A stretch of DNA of 64,000 nucleotides from Nematopogon swammerdamellus. Its lineage: Eukaryota > Arthropoda > Insecta > Lepidoptera > Adelidae. Where the stretch lies: the NCBI GenBank assembly GCA_946902875.1, contig OX336355.1, forward strand, positions 9,693,347 to 9,757,346, read 5' to 3'. The position numbers and the translations under genes were made by a program. Every line of letters begins with the position of its first letter. The stretch's first letter is position 1. The notes beneath the pieces are model-generated. The model searched no databases. It was given only the letters and a program-made list of their open reading frames with translations, and was not told where the DNA came from. Of this stretch, positions 34,029 to 45,032 are shown piece by piece.

Positions 34029-34629
34029 ACATAATATCGTAACGTTTTCGGTTTCGCGGTATATTACAAAGCGACTTACATTCTTCGTCGGACCTTTTCC
34101 AGCAAGAGATGTCGAACCTACCCGCAACGGCCGAAGTAACCTCGCATCGCTACAATCTACGCCAGCGGCGACCGGCAGGCAGTTGACATCTGACTGGACG
34201 ACGTGTCCGTTGTCCTCCAGGTCGTCGCAGTTCCGCGAATCCTGAGGATGTGCCCGGAGCGAGGGCACAGATAACTTAATAGTTACTTCGTAACAGATAA
34301 ATCACTCCATAGAAAATGCCTACTACTACCTAAAACCTTCGGGCTTTAATAGCCTACTGTTTCACGTCGCCAATCGCTGCGTGCGAAAATGTACCTTAAC
34401 GATCGAGTGTAAAGTGGTTATTGCTTTGCAGCTGCGCGCAGTTGCGTGGTCGAGCGTGTAGGTATGCTTCGCGCGGCTGACGAATTCCTATAGGTAAGGT
34501 AAATAGGAAAATAGGTAGTTAGTGCGCGCAAATACATACAGTGCGTGAGGCCTGGCGAGGGACGAAACGTCGACGTTTGTAAGTCGCTTTGAGTAATATA
34601 CCGCGTAACCGAAAACATTACGATAATGT
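34029..34629. mobile_element. MITE with about 55-bp TIRs
   Basis: ACATAATATCGTAACGTTTT through GCGGTATATTACAAAGCGAC pairs with GTCGCTTTGAGTAATATACC through CGATAATGT. Inside the right end is GACGAAACGTCGACGTTTG, resembling the hammerhead-core end of the 32666 element. About 600 bp, non-coding. Confidence 0.65.
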
Positions 34630-34662
34630 GTAACAGCGGTGAAAGCCCAAAGGAATATAATA

Positions 34663-35038
34663 AATAATACTAATAAATCTCTAAGGGATGGTCATTGAGT
34701 AAGTTACTTTCTTTTATAAGATACTGCTGTTGTAGACTCTATGTATGATACTAAAACTAAATTGGCTTTTCTTAGAAATCTTTTCCTTATGTATTATGTA
34801 TGTCCCTCCATAACTTTTAAACCGATCATCCCAATACGTTGAAAATTAGTACAGGCACATTGAACTAAACGAGACACAGGATAGGCTAAATAAAATTCAG
34901 TTCCAGTTACGCTAAGATGTGGCTCCCAAACAAACCGAAATGTTCCGCGCGCCGAAATAAAGGCACCGTAGCGGGCTTACTTACTTTCTTCTTTTTATAT
35001 ACGAGTTCCACGCGTGCGAAGCCGCGGGCAAAAGCTAT
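34663..35038 (+). mobile_element. Lep1-like Helitron, subfamily 2
   Basis: Starts ACTAATAAATCTCTAAGGG. Internal CTATGTATGATACTAAAACT, GACACAGGATAGGCTAAAT and TACGCTAAGATGTGGCTCC. Ends TGCGAAGCCGCGGGCAAAAG and CTATA. The same order as at 35052 and 40735. Confidence 0.75.
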
Positions 35039-35051
35039 AAATAATCAATCA

Positions 35052-35345
35052 TCAATACTAATAATAAATCTGTAAGTGATGGTCATGGAGTAAGTTACTT
35101 TGTTTTAGGAAATATTCAGTTTGTAGCCTCTATATATGATACTAAAGCTAAATTGACGATTTTTAGAAATCTTTTCTGTATGTATGTATGTATGTATGTT
35201 CCTCCATAACTCTTAAAGCCATCATCCGAATTTGATGAAACTTAGTACAAGCCCATTTTACTATACGGGACACAGGATAGGCTAACTAAAATTCACTTCC
35301 GGCTACGCTAAGATGTGGCTCCCATACAAATCGAATCGAAATAAA
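35052..35345 (+). mobile_element. Lep1-like Helitron, subfamily 2, 3'-truncated
   Basis: Head-to-tail neighbour of the previous copy: TCAATACTAATAATAAATCT, GGACACAGGATAGGCTAACT, TACGCTAAGATGTGGCTCCC. After 35345 the sequence becomes GCC-rich (CGGCGCGGCGCGGCGGCGG) and the Helitron 3' end is missing. Confidence 0.65.
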
Positions 35346-35470
35346 AGCGGCGCGGCGCGGCGGCGGCGGTTCGTGGCGGCTAGCTGCGGAGGCTGGCACC
35401 GGCGGCGGCGGGGCGCGGGGCGCGGCACGGGGTGCGGTCTGGCGGAGCGCGGTGTGTGTATGCTTTGTCT
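35346..35470. other. Very GC-rich block
   Basis: GGCGGCGG and GGGGCGCGGGGCGCGG runs over about 110 bp inside otherwise AT-rich intron. It has an open frame of basic and glycine residues but no recognisable protein. Confidence 0.5.
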
Positions 35471-35671
35471 CGAGCAGAGTATCTTATTTAATTCGATTCA
35501 TAATAATTATTATATAGGTTTACTTCGTTAGGTATCTATTTGATTAATTTTAGGTCCAAACCTATGTACAAGTGTGGTTGCAAGTCGATGTTAGCGGATA
35601 TTTGGAGTTCCTATTTGTATTTATATATACCCGACTACGGCGAAGCGAAAAGGAGAGTTGTGTGTTTGACC

Positions 35672-35729
35672 GGTATGTATGTATGTATGTATGTATGTAT
35701 GTATGTATGTTTGTATGTATGTATGTATG

Positions 35730-35760
<31 letters not shown>

Positions 35761-35799
35761 GTATGTATGTATGTATGTATGTATGTATGTTTGTATGTA
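35672..35799. repeat. (TATG)n microsatellite
   Basis: About 30 ATGT units with few interruptions. The long Met-Tyr-Val-Cys open frames here are artefacts of the repeat. The 3' flank CTCATAACTTCGAAACTAC suggests it lies inside a degraded Helitron/LINE-like repeat. Confidence 0.95.
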
Positions 35800-36093
35800 C
35801 GTATTTTCGTCTGTTCCCTCATAACTTCGAAACTACTTATCATAATTTGACAAATGAGGTATCGTTGGATGCGTCTTGACGCTGGTTATAGGCTATGTGA
35901 CGTCCCATAAAATTGGATATGGCGCCCTCTAAAGGACATAAAGTCATGACCTAAAAATTTTTTTTTATGATGCCGTGTTGAGTATCTGTTTTGCTGAGTA
36001 TTGTTAGCTGTTGCTTTCGGATTGCTTGCATGCATCCGATAATTGGGAATAATTTCTAAAATCAGGCCTCACTCCAAACCTACCCAAAATACA

Positions 36094-38429
36094 TCCTACT
36101 AATATTATAAACGCGAAAGTTGGTGAATGAGTTGCGTTCAGGAAGACGATAAACCTACTCAAAGAACGTAAGTAACTAATGGCGAGGCCGAAGGCCAAGC
36201 TGCGTTCGGGAAGACTATAAACCTTCTCGAAGAAAGTAAGTAACAAAAGGCGAGGCCGAAGGCCGAGCTGCGTTCAGGAAGACCCTAAACCTTCTCGAAG
36301 AAAGCAAGTAACAAAGGGCGAGGCCGAAGGCCGAGCTGCGTTCAGGAAGAGGATAAACCTTCTCGAAGACAGTAAGTAACTATGGGCGAGGCCGAAGGCC
36401 GAGTTCAGGTTTATCCTCTTCAGGAAGAGGATAAACCTACTCAAAGAAAGTAAGTAACTAATGGCGAGGCCGAAGGCCGAGCTGCGTTCAGGAAGAGGAT
36501 AAACCTTCTCGAAGACAGTAAGTAACTATGGGCGAGGCCGAATGCCGAGATGTGTTCAGGAAGAGGATAAACCTTTTCGAAGAAAGTAAGTAACAAAGAA
36601 GTTATTTTCTTCGAGAAGATTTATGATCTTCCTGAACGCAGCTCGGCCTGCGGACTCGCCCTCTGTTACTTACATTCTTCGAAAAGTTTATCCTCTTCCT
36701 GAATGCAGCTCGGCCTTCGGCCTCGCCCTTTGTTACTTACTTTCTTAAAGATGGTTTATCCTCTTTCAGAACGCAGCTCGGCCTTCGGCCTCGCCCATAG
36801 TTACTTACTGTCTTCGAGAAGGTTTATCGTCTTACTGAACGCAGCTCGGCCTTCGGCCTCGCCCTTTGTTACTTATTTTCTTCGAGAAGTTTTATGGTAT
36901 TCCTGAACGCAGCTCGGCCTTCGGCCTCGCCCTCTGTTACTTACTTTCTTTGAAAAGGTTATCCTCTTCCTGAATGCAGCTCGGCCTTCGGCCTCGCCCA
37001 TAGTAACTTACTGTCTTCGAGAAGGTTTATCGTTTCCTGAACGCAGCTCGGCCTTTGGCCTCGCCCTCTGTTACTTACTTTCTTCGAAAAGGTTATCCTC
37101 TTCCTGAACGCAGCTCGGCCTTCGGCCTCGCCCATAGTTACTTACTGTCTTCGAGAAGGTTTATCGTCTTCCTGAACGCAACTCCGCCGTCGGCCTCAAA
37201 AAGTAACTCACTTTCTTCGAGACGGTTTATCGTTTACCTGAACCCAGCTCGCCCTTAGTTACTAGCCTGAACCCAGCTCGCCCTTAGTTCTTCCTTTGAA
37301 ATACCTTCTCGGTTGATAAACCTTCTCGAAGATAGTAAGTAACTATGGGCGAGGCCGAAGGCCGAGCTGCGTTCAGGAAGAGGATAAACCTACTCAAAGA
37401 AAGTAAGTAACTAATGGCGAGGCCGAAGGCCGAGCTGCGTTCGGAAAGACTATAAACCTTCTCGAAAAAAGTAAGTAACAAAAGGCGAGGCCGAAGGCCG
37501 AGCTGCGTTCAGGAAGACCCTAAACCTTCTCGAAGAAAGCAAGTAACAAAGGGCGAGGCCGAAGGCCGAGCTGCGTTCAGGAAGAGGATAAACCTTCTCG
37601 AAGACAGTAAGTAACTATGGGCGAGGCCGAATGCCGAGATGTGTTCAGGAAGAGGATAAACCTTTTCGAAGAAAGTAAGTAACAAAGAAGTTATTTTCTT
37701 CGAGAAGATTTATGATCTTCCTGAACGCAGCTCGGCCTGCGGACTCGCCCTCTGTTACTTACATTCTTCGAAAAGTTTATCCTCTTCCTGAATGCAGCTC
37801 GGCCTTCGGCCTCGCCCTTTGTTACTTACTTTCTTAAAGATGGTTTATCCTCTTTCAGAACGCAGCTCGGCCTTCGGCCTCGCCCATAGTTACTTACTGT
37901 CTTCGAGAAGGTTTATCGTCTTACTGAACGCAGCTCGGCCTTCGGCCTCGCCCTTTGTTACTTATTTTCTTCGAGAAGTTTTATGGTATTCCTGAACGCA
38001 GCTCGGCCTTCGGCCTCGCCCTCTGTTACTTACTTTCTTTGAAAAGGTTATCCTCTTCCTGAATGCAGCTCGGCCTTCGGCCTCGCCCATAGTAACTTAC
38101 TGTCTTCGAGAAGGTTTATCGTTTCCTGAACGCAGCTCGGCCTTTGGCCTCGCCCTCTGTTACTTACTTTCTTCGAAAAGGTTATCCTCTTCCTGAACGC
38201 AGCTCGGCCTTCGGCCTCGCCCATAGTTACTTACTGTCTTCGAGAAGGTTTATCGTCTTCCTGAACGCAACTCCGCCGTCGGCCTCAAAAAGTAACTCAC
38301 TTTCTTCGAGACGGTTTATCGTTTACCTGAACCCAGCTCGCCCTTAGTTACTAGCCTGAACCCAGCTCGCCCTTGGTTCTTCCTTTGAAATACGATTTTC
38401 ACGCGAGCGAAGCCGCGGGCAAAAGCTAG
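36094..38429 (+). mobile_element. Helitron carrying a large inverted minisatellite
   Basis: 5' terminus TCCTACTAATATTATAAACG preceded by A (36093). 3' terminus GCGAGCGAAGCCGCGGGCAA, then AAGCTAG followed by T (38430). This is the Lep1-type Helitron structure inserted between A and T. The 2.3 kb between is almost wholly a 68-bp tandem repeat (see next entry). There is no Rep/helicase coding, so it is non-autonomous. Confidence 0.8.
36128..38380. repeat. 68-bp minisatellite in alternating orientation
   Basis: The unit contains GGCGAGGCCGAAGGCCGAG, CTGCGTTCAGGAAGAGGATA, AACCTTCTCGAAGAAAGTAA and GTAAC. Exact 68-bp spacing is seen between units at 36268 and 36336. About 36128-36598 and 37310-37688 are in one orientation; 36605-37280 and 37694-38370 are in the opposite. 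From about 36490 the pattern repeats with a constant 1089-bp offset (36601 and 37690 both start GTTATTTTCTTCGAGAAGAT). Confidence 0.92.
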
Positions 38430-38564
38430 TATAATTATAAAATACTTGTTAATAGATAATATGCCCCTTTCCCCTCAAACCTCTAGATCCGCCGCTGAGG
38501 GAAGGGAGCGACGAGGATAAGACGCAAATCTGACGTAATCAAAACGCCTGGATAGTAAGTATAA

Positions 38565-38699
38565 GGCCCACTTGCACCAACACAAATTTAATATATAAAC
38601 CAGTTTAACTCGTTAAGCTAGCACCCGTTGTATGTGGGAACCGCGTTTAAATCCATAACTCGCTACTTAACTTTAAACTCGTGTTGGTGCAAGTGGGCC
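38565..38699. mobile_element. PIF/Harbinger-like MITE, copy 1
   Basis: 135 bp. Termini GGCCCACTTGCACCAACAC and GTGTTGGTGCAAGTGGGCC are perfect inverses, flanked by TAA on both sides (38562-38564 and 38700-38702), the 3-bp TWA duplication typical of PIF/Harbinger. A second copy is at 48698. Confidence 0.85.
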
Positions 38700-38702
38700 T
38701 AA

Positions 38703-39833
38703 GAGCGGATGATAATGACAAGGTGGATGTGATCTGAGCCGGTTGGCCCGCAGGCCCACTATAGTCCCTGAGAAGCTGGAGTGCCGCGCCGCTCGGAGCA
38801 AACACAATTTACTTTAGTGTCGAGCTCATTTTACTGTCGACTTTGTTGTAACGACGTCAATCTTCCTAGGAATATAATTTAAGGTACCAGAAATTCAGGT
38901 ATTCTTCACTTTCGGATTCGCTGTCAGCGTGGTGAGTAGCGGCTCAAAGTCAATGGGTTTCATGAAAGCTCACACGAGCCTGAAGTTCTTTTCTATATAT
39001 AGTCACCCATCATTGTATTATTTATGCATCGCATGGCTGCATAGATTAAAACCCTAGGTTCCTAGTAAGTAAAGTACGAGTATGTAGATTCCCGTTAACA
39101 TTTTTCGGCGTATTAAGCCGCCGTAGGCCGCTATTTTTTTCCAATTGAAACCAAAATCGACCAATTTTTCATCGCGAAAGTTGAAGCAACCGGAAATATG
39201 GGCAGAAAAAAATAGCAAAAACTGCTTTGGCCAAAAATTTTTTGTTTCCAAGATCTCAGAATTTTGTTTTTTGTTGTGAAAACTATCATATTTTTTGCTA
39301 TCATTGGAAAGATATATAAGGCGTTTCGTTAGCCATGCCATTAACCTCGGAGGGGTACGTGCACACTCAAATAAACACGTTACGCAAAAAAAAAACAAAG
39401 TTATAATTATAGTATTACTTTTCGAGAAATTTAAAAATTTAACAAAACATGTTTGCTACCTAAACATTAACCTGTGTGTAATAGTAGGTACCTTGCATTG
39501 TGCGGGCTCAATCACCGTACTATGTTCAAACGCAGAACAGCTGTTTGTTGTAAGTCACAAGGTCACTATGATTGGTTTTTACAGCTACTTATTTGATTTG
39601 ATTTTTTTGTTAGGAGAAAAAATGCTCCTATAAACATATGTTTTTTTTTCTTACTTAAAGTGTTTATTTAAGTGTGTATGTAACCCTCCCGAAGTTAATG
39701 ACATGACTAACGAAACACTTTATATAAATCTACTAGAGATTTTAACTTGTACTTTTTCGATAAAGCATTTACATTTAGATTGAAATATTACAGCATCTTA
39801 ATCGTATGTGACGCGCTTTAGACATTATGCTTA
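38703..39833. other. No recognised feature
   Basis: AT-rich intron sequence with open frames on both strands near 39054-39630 lacking any motif. Confidence 0.35.
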
Positions 39834-40206
39834 GCGGTGGGTGGCCGAGTGGTCTCGGCGTCGGCCTCTCTTGCGAGATGTCCGAGGTTCGAATCCGGTC
39901 GGCGAGTACCAATGAGTTTTTTCTGATGGAAAAATTTACGTGCATACCTACACCAGCTGCTTCACCGTTCTGAACCGGTGTAAAACTGTAGCTCCCTTCT
40001 CTTGCCCCTTACTAGGTGGTAGGCTCAATTTATTGTCGACTGGGTTGATACCACCGTACTGGATGTAAGTTGGCCGCATAGCAGCCTCGGCTGTGTTCTC
40101 CTCTAATTCAGTATGGCACCATCCTTATTGGAGGTGATATTGACTGGTCGGAGCATGTGCTTTGGCCCGTCTGACTCAGCCACACATATCGGATTACATA
40201 AAACAA
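39834..40206 (+). repeat. Complete tRNA-derived SINE (family B)
   Basis: The head has box A TGGCCGAGTGG at 39842-39852 and a perfect box B GGTTCGAATCC at 39888-39898, with ACCAATGAGTTTTTTCTGAT just after. The body has TTACTAGGTGGTAGGCTCA, TTGATACCACCGTACTGGAT, GGCCGCATAGCAGCCTCGG and GGAGGTGATATTGACTGGTC. The tail is CATATCGGATTACATAAAAC. The two boxes are an internal RNA polymerase III promoter. This copy defines the head that other family B copies have lost. Confidence 0.88.
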
Positions 40207-40276
40207 ATCATTCTACAGTAAATATGTGTTATGCACCGTAATAATGTTACCAACATATAAATCGGATCCAAAGTCT

Positions 40277-40388
40277 GCGGTATGGCAACTACCTTCTGGG
40301 TGTTCTGGGAGGTGATATTGGCTGATCGGAGCATGTGGTTTGGCCCCTCTGACTCTCCGGACCCATACCGGATTACTTAAAAAAATTG
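40277..40388 (+). repeat. SINE family B tail fragment
   Basis: GGGAGGTGATATTGGCTGAT, CGGAGCATGTGGTTTGGCCC, ATACCGGATTACTTAAAAAAA. Lies directly downstream of the complete copy in the same orientation. Confidence 0.7.
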
Positions 40389-40734
40389 TGTAAAATCAAA
40401 TGTTCCGAAGAGCCATGATTGACCCAATAACATTGGCACTGCATTTAGTATCTACCTACGTTTCCTATTAATGTATCGACTGTACCTAGAACTTGTCCGC
40501 TACCAGCCAAGTGACAAAACGACGTTCAACCTTATATACTTGGAGTGTATACCTACTTTACTAGCCTCGCGCACAAAGCGACGAGGAACAAAGGTAAACA
40601 CTTTGAACGGCACACAGCATGGAGACTATTGGCTTTAATGAGGGACTCCTGCCCTGGAGGCCAATTCCGTAGCAGTAGAGTTGAGAATCGAGTGCGTAGT
40701 ACGTAAGTATTTCGAGTAAAATTTATATCAATAC

Positions 40735-41110
40735 TCAAGACTAATAATAAATCTGTAAGGGATGGAGATAGAGTAAGTTACTTTGTTTTATGAAATACTG
40801 CGTTTGTAGACTCTATGTATGATACTAAAACTAAATTGACGATTTTTAGAAATATTTTGTGCATGTATGTATGTATGTATTGTATAACTCTTAAAGCGAT
40901 CATCCGAATCGATGAAATTTAGTACAAACATATTTAACTATACGAGACACAGGATAGGCTACATAAAATTCACTTCCGGTTACGCTAAGATGTAGCTCTC
41001 ATACAAACCGAATTGTTCCGCACACCGAAATAAAGGTACGGTAGCGGGCTTAATTACTTTTTTCTTTTTAATGCGAATTTAACGCGATCGAAGCCGCGGG
41101 CAAAAGCTAG
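40735..41110 (+). mobile_element. Lep1-like Helitron, subfamily 2, complete
   Basis: TCAAGACTAATAATAAATCT start, GGAGATAGAGTAAGTTAC, GAGACACAGGATAGGCTACA, then GCGATCGAAGCCGCGGGCAA and AAGCTAG followed by T. A single ATGT microsatellite sits in the same internal position as in the copy at 35052. Confidence 0.8.
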
Positions 41111-41239
41111 TTGTACATAATATTGTAGTCAGCTCATTTTGCCTCCGCACCACGCGCACTGGGCAGGGATTGCATCCCTGCACGCTGGCCTTAACGCGGA
41201 TGCGTACCAATCTGTTCTGCAAATCATTCCTCTATACAA

Positions 41240-41430
41240 ATGAATGAAACGTCGTTGGTCGAAACGGCTATTTAAATAGTTTGTGTTTTCCGTCCAGTTG
41301 AGTGTAGCCGACACGAAGAAGGGAAACACTGACATGGCACCTAGTTCACCCGGTGTTATGGGCTGACATCATGGATGTTGTAGGTGATGTAGCCAACCGT
41401 GTCAGGTTCCATAAAAATCCGTAAAAAACA
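41240..41430 (+). repeat. SINE-like family A, partial
   Basis: GGTCGAAACGGCTATTTAAA, GTTTTCCGTCCAGTTGAGTG, CACTGACATGGCACCTAGTT, GGATGTTGTAGGTGATGTAG, ending TTCCATAAAAA. Forward orientation. Confidence 0.7.
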
Positions 41431-41705
41431 ATACATACACACCACACGCAGTATTATAATGTGCTGCAAGGACTCTCGTAAATGACAGCACAACACCGAC
41501 CACCACGTTTCGCAAAGTATTCGGACAAGATAACTATCAAGCAGCAAGTGAGGCACGAAGACCCACCTACTACATGACTCGGTGGAAGGACCATGCCAAG
41601 GTGAGAGGTGGCTATCCTATCGCCCTTTAGTACGGCGTCTTGTCCTTATCCCTCAGTAGCTCTTTACGACACGCACGGAGAGAGATGCAGTGGAAGAGAA
41701 GCAGT
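41431..41705 (-). repeat. Family E repeat (copy 2)
   Basis: AATGTGCTGCAAGGACTC, ACCGACCACCACGTTTCGCA, CGGTGGAAGGACCATGCC, AGGTGAGAGGTGGCTATCC and the terminal GAGAGATGCAGTGG shared with family A. It abuts the preceding family A copy tail to tail. Confidence 0.65.
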
Positions 41706-41814
41706 AGCACGGTACTTCATCCATAAGTTACATACCTGTGGATGAAGTTATACAATAAACAAATAATAGTTGTGCCAGGTAGCTTCCTTGGCATGTGAAG
41801 ATCGGTTTTTATTG

Positions 41815-41833
41815 TTTTTACTAAGCCTACACC

Positions 41834-41868
<35 letters not shown>

Positions 41869-41960
41869 CGAGGGCTGTATTTCTTGAACCGTAATAGGTA
41901 GCCCGTTGAATTTTCACAGAATATGTGTATGGTCGATATAACAACAAATAAAAGTTTTTT
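41815..41960 (-). repeat. Family C repeat, 3' part
   Basis: Minus strand: CAACGGGCTACCTATTACGG, a long GACA microsatellite and a GGTGTAGGCTTAGTAAAAAC end. Confidence 0.65.
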
Positions 41961-42924
41961 TTTCCTGTACTCTGGCTAATTAATGAATTTGATATTGAAT
42001 GGTTTAATAAATAATTTTAATTTTAATTTTCATTTCTACCTGGCACATTTTAAGCAGATATGTAAAATTTTACTCGAAATTACGTAAACGATGTTCGTTT
42101 TGGCTGATAGCGAATTCGCCCGTTGTCGCTAAGTGCAAAGCACAAAAGGCTTCATCTGTACTCACAGATAGCCTTCTTCTGTTTCCTATTTCCCTCGGGG
42201 ATGCGAGGCTCAAATAGGTTTTTAGAAACGGAGAATTTTTAAATAAAACTCGTAGGTTTAAAAACGCCAGGCGTTATTCCAGGAATGTAGTGCCTTAAAT
42301 CGAAATATGGAGATTAATTGCTTTCAGAATCTTGTTTTCAGAGCACTAGTAAATGTCACAAGTATCAAGTACATTGTGAGTAGGTACTTGAACATTTTTA
42401 CCGGCAACTTTGCCGTGGTATTTTCGTTTGGGTGAAGGTTTCTGAACTATGAGTAAATTGTATGCTAACGGGGACTTTTAATATAATTAACTAAGGGCTA
42501 AATTTATCAAAAGACTATTCAAGTTATTGGGGCTATATCGAATACTATGGTTAACGTTGCGCTGAGAGAAATTGAATTATAACTCCGGAACCCTATCAAT
42601 CAGAATAGATCTTAATTTGTCGTTTAATTGCAGGATACGCATAACGTTACAGATTTGTTTTGATAATCGTAGCTTAAGTAGTCTCTGAATTAGACTAGGC
42701 GACAAAAGTCGTCTAAAATAATAGTGTTTGATTCCGCGGTCACATTTCAAAATTCAATAAAAAAAAAAAAACAGTCGCCACTCTACGAGCCCTAGACAAC
42801 GATAATGTCACTTGATTAGGTTCATTTAAATGTATGAAGAGCGGCCCCCTCTCCTCGAAATAACGATCGATTCAAGTTTTTCACCAATTCAAACCTAACC
42901 TAACTAACCTTATAGCATGTTTAG
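41961..42924. other. No recognised feature
   Basis: AT-rich. A short CCTAACCTAACTAACC telomere-like run is at 42893-42908. Confidence 0.35.
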
Positions 42925-43140
42925 GAGCTAAAGTCATACCGGAGACTTCCCTAGATTGCTGGCTTTACTGGACAGAGGAGGACCCAACGGAGGCTGCTAT
43001 GCGGACATCTTACATCCAGTACGGTTGTACCAACCCAGACGGCTACAATTTGAGCCTACCACCTAGTAAGGGGCAAGGGAAGGGACCTACAGTTTTACAC
43101 CGGTTCCGAACGGTGAAGCATCAGGTCTAGGTATGCATTG
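42925..43140 (-). repeat. SINE family B, partial
   Basis: CATACCGGAGACTTCCCTAG, GAGGCTGCTATGCGGACATC, GGTTGTACCAACCCAGACGG, CACCTAGTAAGGGGCAAGGG, then GTTTTACACCGGTTCCGAAC, which extends towards the tRNA head but stops before box B. Confidence 0.7.
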
Positions 43141-43352
43141 CTTTGTCTCTGCCGCCGCATAGAATCAAGGTCGATGAAATCTGTCGAAACAGCTATGATA
43201 AATAGTTCGCCTTTTCAGTCTAGTTCAGTGGAGCCGGCATGAAAGCAAATGAACAACTGCACCGGCCCCATTTCGCAAACCCCCTTGCAGATCATATGTC
43301 ATGACTTCATGACCACACACTACGTACAGCAGCACACAAGTTAAACAGACGC

Positions 43353-43520
43353 ACAGTACCCGGAAATAAAAAATGAACAGCTTTAGAAAGAGAAAATCCG
43401 GTTGTAGAGCGTCCTCTCTGTCGCACAGAGACGTGCCAGTTCGTGCGAAAGGGACGACGCTCTACAACCGGTTTGCCTCTTTCTAAAGCTCGATGTTCAT
43501 TATTTACAGCCGGGTACTGT
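43353..43520. mobile_element. Foldback MITE
   Basis: ACAGTACCCGGAAATAAAAA, CTTTAGAAAGAG and CCGGTTGTAGAGCGTC pair with GACGCTCTACAACCGG, CTCTTTCTAAAG and CCGGGTACTGT. About 75-bp arms. Half of another copy is at 54670-54770. Confidence 0.75.
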
Positions 43521-43524
43521 ACAC

Positions 43525-43667
43525 AAGTTACACCGATCACTATGGCAAAGTGCAAACAAATTGTAATACTTAACTCGTTTTACCGTGAAATCGTTTTTAT
43601 GCAATTTTCTGTAAACGAATTAAAGTCTAGAATGGTTTGCAATTTTCCATAGTAATCGGTGTAACTT
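43525..43667. mobile_element. Small MITE with about 33-bp TIRs
   Basis: AAGTTACACCGATCACTATG at the left and CATAGTAATCGGTGTAACTT at the right, with GTGCAAAC/GTTTGCAA further in. It follows the previous MITE after 4 bp and ends before an A run. Confidence 0.7.
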
Positions 43668-44459
43668 TGAAAAAAAAAAAAAAACAATGGTGCAGTCGAC
43701 AGCGCCAAAAACACCTCTCCTTGCGAAACCACGCTCAGTGAGGCGCCAAGCCAGCAGATTTGCGGACTAGCAACAGTCCGAAAATTACATTAGACCGGTG
43801 GTATAACGTAACTTCACTAAATCGGTAGATTGACGTGCGTCCTACTGTACGGTGGTGGTTCATAAATAAATACGCAAGTAGGTAGTACTTCATATACTTG
43901 TATATCTGATAAATAAATACGGCCACCGTTTGTCAAACGGAGGTCGCGCTTGTGTGCCCTTCATATTTTTGGCAACTGCTCGCATTTGGCTGTGCGTGCG
44001 ATTTGATTTGTGACCTGCTATCTCTATTTTTGGGAGAGAAAAATATTGCTCGCGGGTGATTCACCGGAAAGGGGCCCGATGGGTTATGGGATTTGTAGAA
44101 TATTGCCTTCGCTTGAGGCATTTGAGGAGCTATAATGGGATAACAAACGAGGGCAGGTTAGAGAAAAAAATTTTAAGGTGACGCGAGACTGCGTCTGACT
44201 CGAATTTCAAGAAGTGTACCGCTAATATTACTTAACTGACAGATTCAATTTTAATATTTATGTAAAACTTCTTCTATTAGCGCTGATCGATATCTTTTTG
44301 AAAACACGATTTTATTAACTTCGCTCGATAGAAAAAAATCATGAGCATGCCTCTGAATTTAGTTATAAAAACGTATTTAACAAATAAAAAAATATTTTAT
44401 TTGTTGAACATAATAATATCTAAATCCGTAGCTTTTTAATTTTTTGTTTCGATCCGTAG
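43668..44459. other. No recognised feature
   Basis: Unassigned AT-rich intron sequence. Confidence 0.35.
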
Positions 44460-44749
44460 TTTTTTTTTATGGAAACTGACACGGTTGGCTACATCATCTA
44501 CAACATCCGTGATGTGAGCCCAGAACACCGGGTGAACTTGGTGCCACGTCAGTGCTTCCCTTCGGTCGTGCTGGCTACACTGAACTGGACGGAAAACGCA
44601 AACTATTTACATAGCCGTTTCGACCGACCTTTCATTCAGTGCGGGGTACCAACCCGGGCGGGTTAAACCCTACCACCTAGTAATATAAGAAGGGAGTCAT
44701 ATCCCTTACGACATACACGGGAATGATGCAGTGGGGCTATTCTTTTGGG
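44460..44749 (-). repeat. SINE-like family A, near full length
   Basis: Oligo-T, GAAACTGACACGGTTGGCTA, GGTGCCACGTCAGTGCTTCC, CATTCAGTGCGGGGTACCAA, GGGCGGGTTAAACCCTACCA, GATGCAGTGGGGCTATTCTT. A short internal deletion removes the AGTCGCCTTT block. Confidence 0.8.
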
Positions 44750-44935
44750 GTGTGTTCATTCTTGTGGGGTAGTTTTGGAATAAAAAGAAAACCTAATTTT
44801 TGATTGATTGTGTTGCATCCTACTCCAACCAGCGAAAGCGGCGCCTTGATAGAGGAGTACGGGTGAATACGGGTTGACCGGGTCTTAATATCGTGTCCGT
44901 TTTCTTTCCAAGTGAAAAGGCTACTGTCAGGTCCG

Positions 44936-45016
44936 CATGGCATTCGCAGTCCCCGTGTATCACAGAATGTCCATGGGCATCAGTATACACCTACTTGGAG
45001 GTGAAACGATGCCACA
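44936..45016 (+). repeat. Unclassified repeat F (copy 1)
   Basis: CATGGCATTCGCAGTCCCCG, TGTCCATGGGCATCAG, CACCTACTTGGAGGTG. Matches 49375-49447. Confidence 0.45.
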
Positions 45017-45032
45017 TGTCGCACTATCCATA

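Noticed and set aside
35540..35880. Long Met-Tyr-Val-Cys and Thr-Tyr-Ile-His open frames on both strands
   Set aside because: They are translations of the (TATG)n microsatellite, not genes.
36004..38347. Several repetitive open frames of similar sequence (FGLA.SYLLS.RRFIV.LN)
   Set aside because: They arise because the 68-bp unit has few stops. They occur on both strands in step with unit orientation, with no start context or conservation to suggest protein.
36128..38380. CRISPR-like array
   Set aside because: Regularly spaced units are a contiguous 68-bp minisatellite without unique spacers, in an animal genome.
39054..39633. Opposed open frames of 112-114 codons
   Set aside because: AT-rich, no motif, overlapping on both strands, no splice signals worth reporting.
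39842..39905. Apparent tRNA gene with boxes A and B
   Set aside because: Continuous with a repeated body and A-rich tail, so it is a SINE head, not a functional tRNA. No complete cloverleaf was seen.
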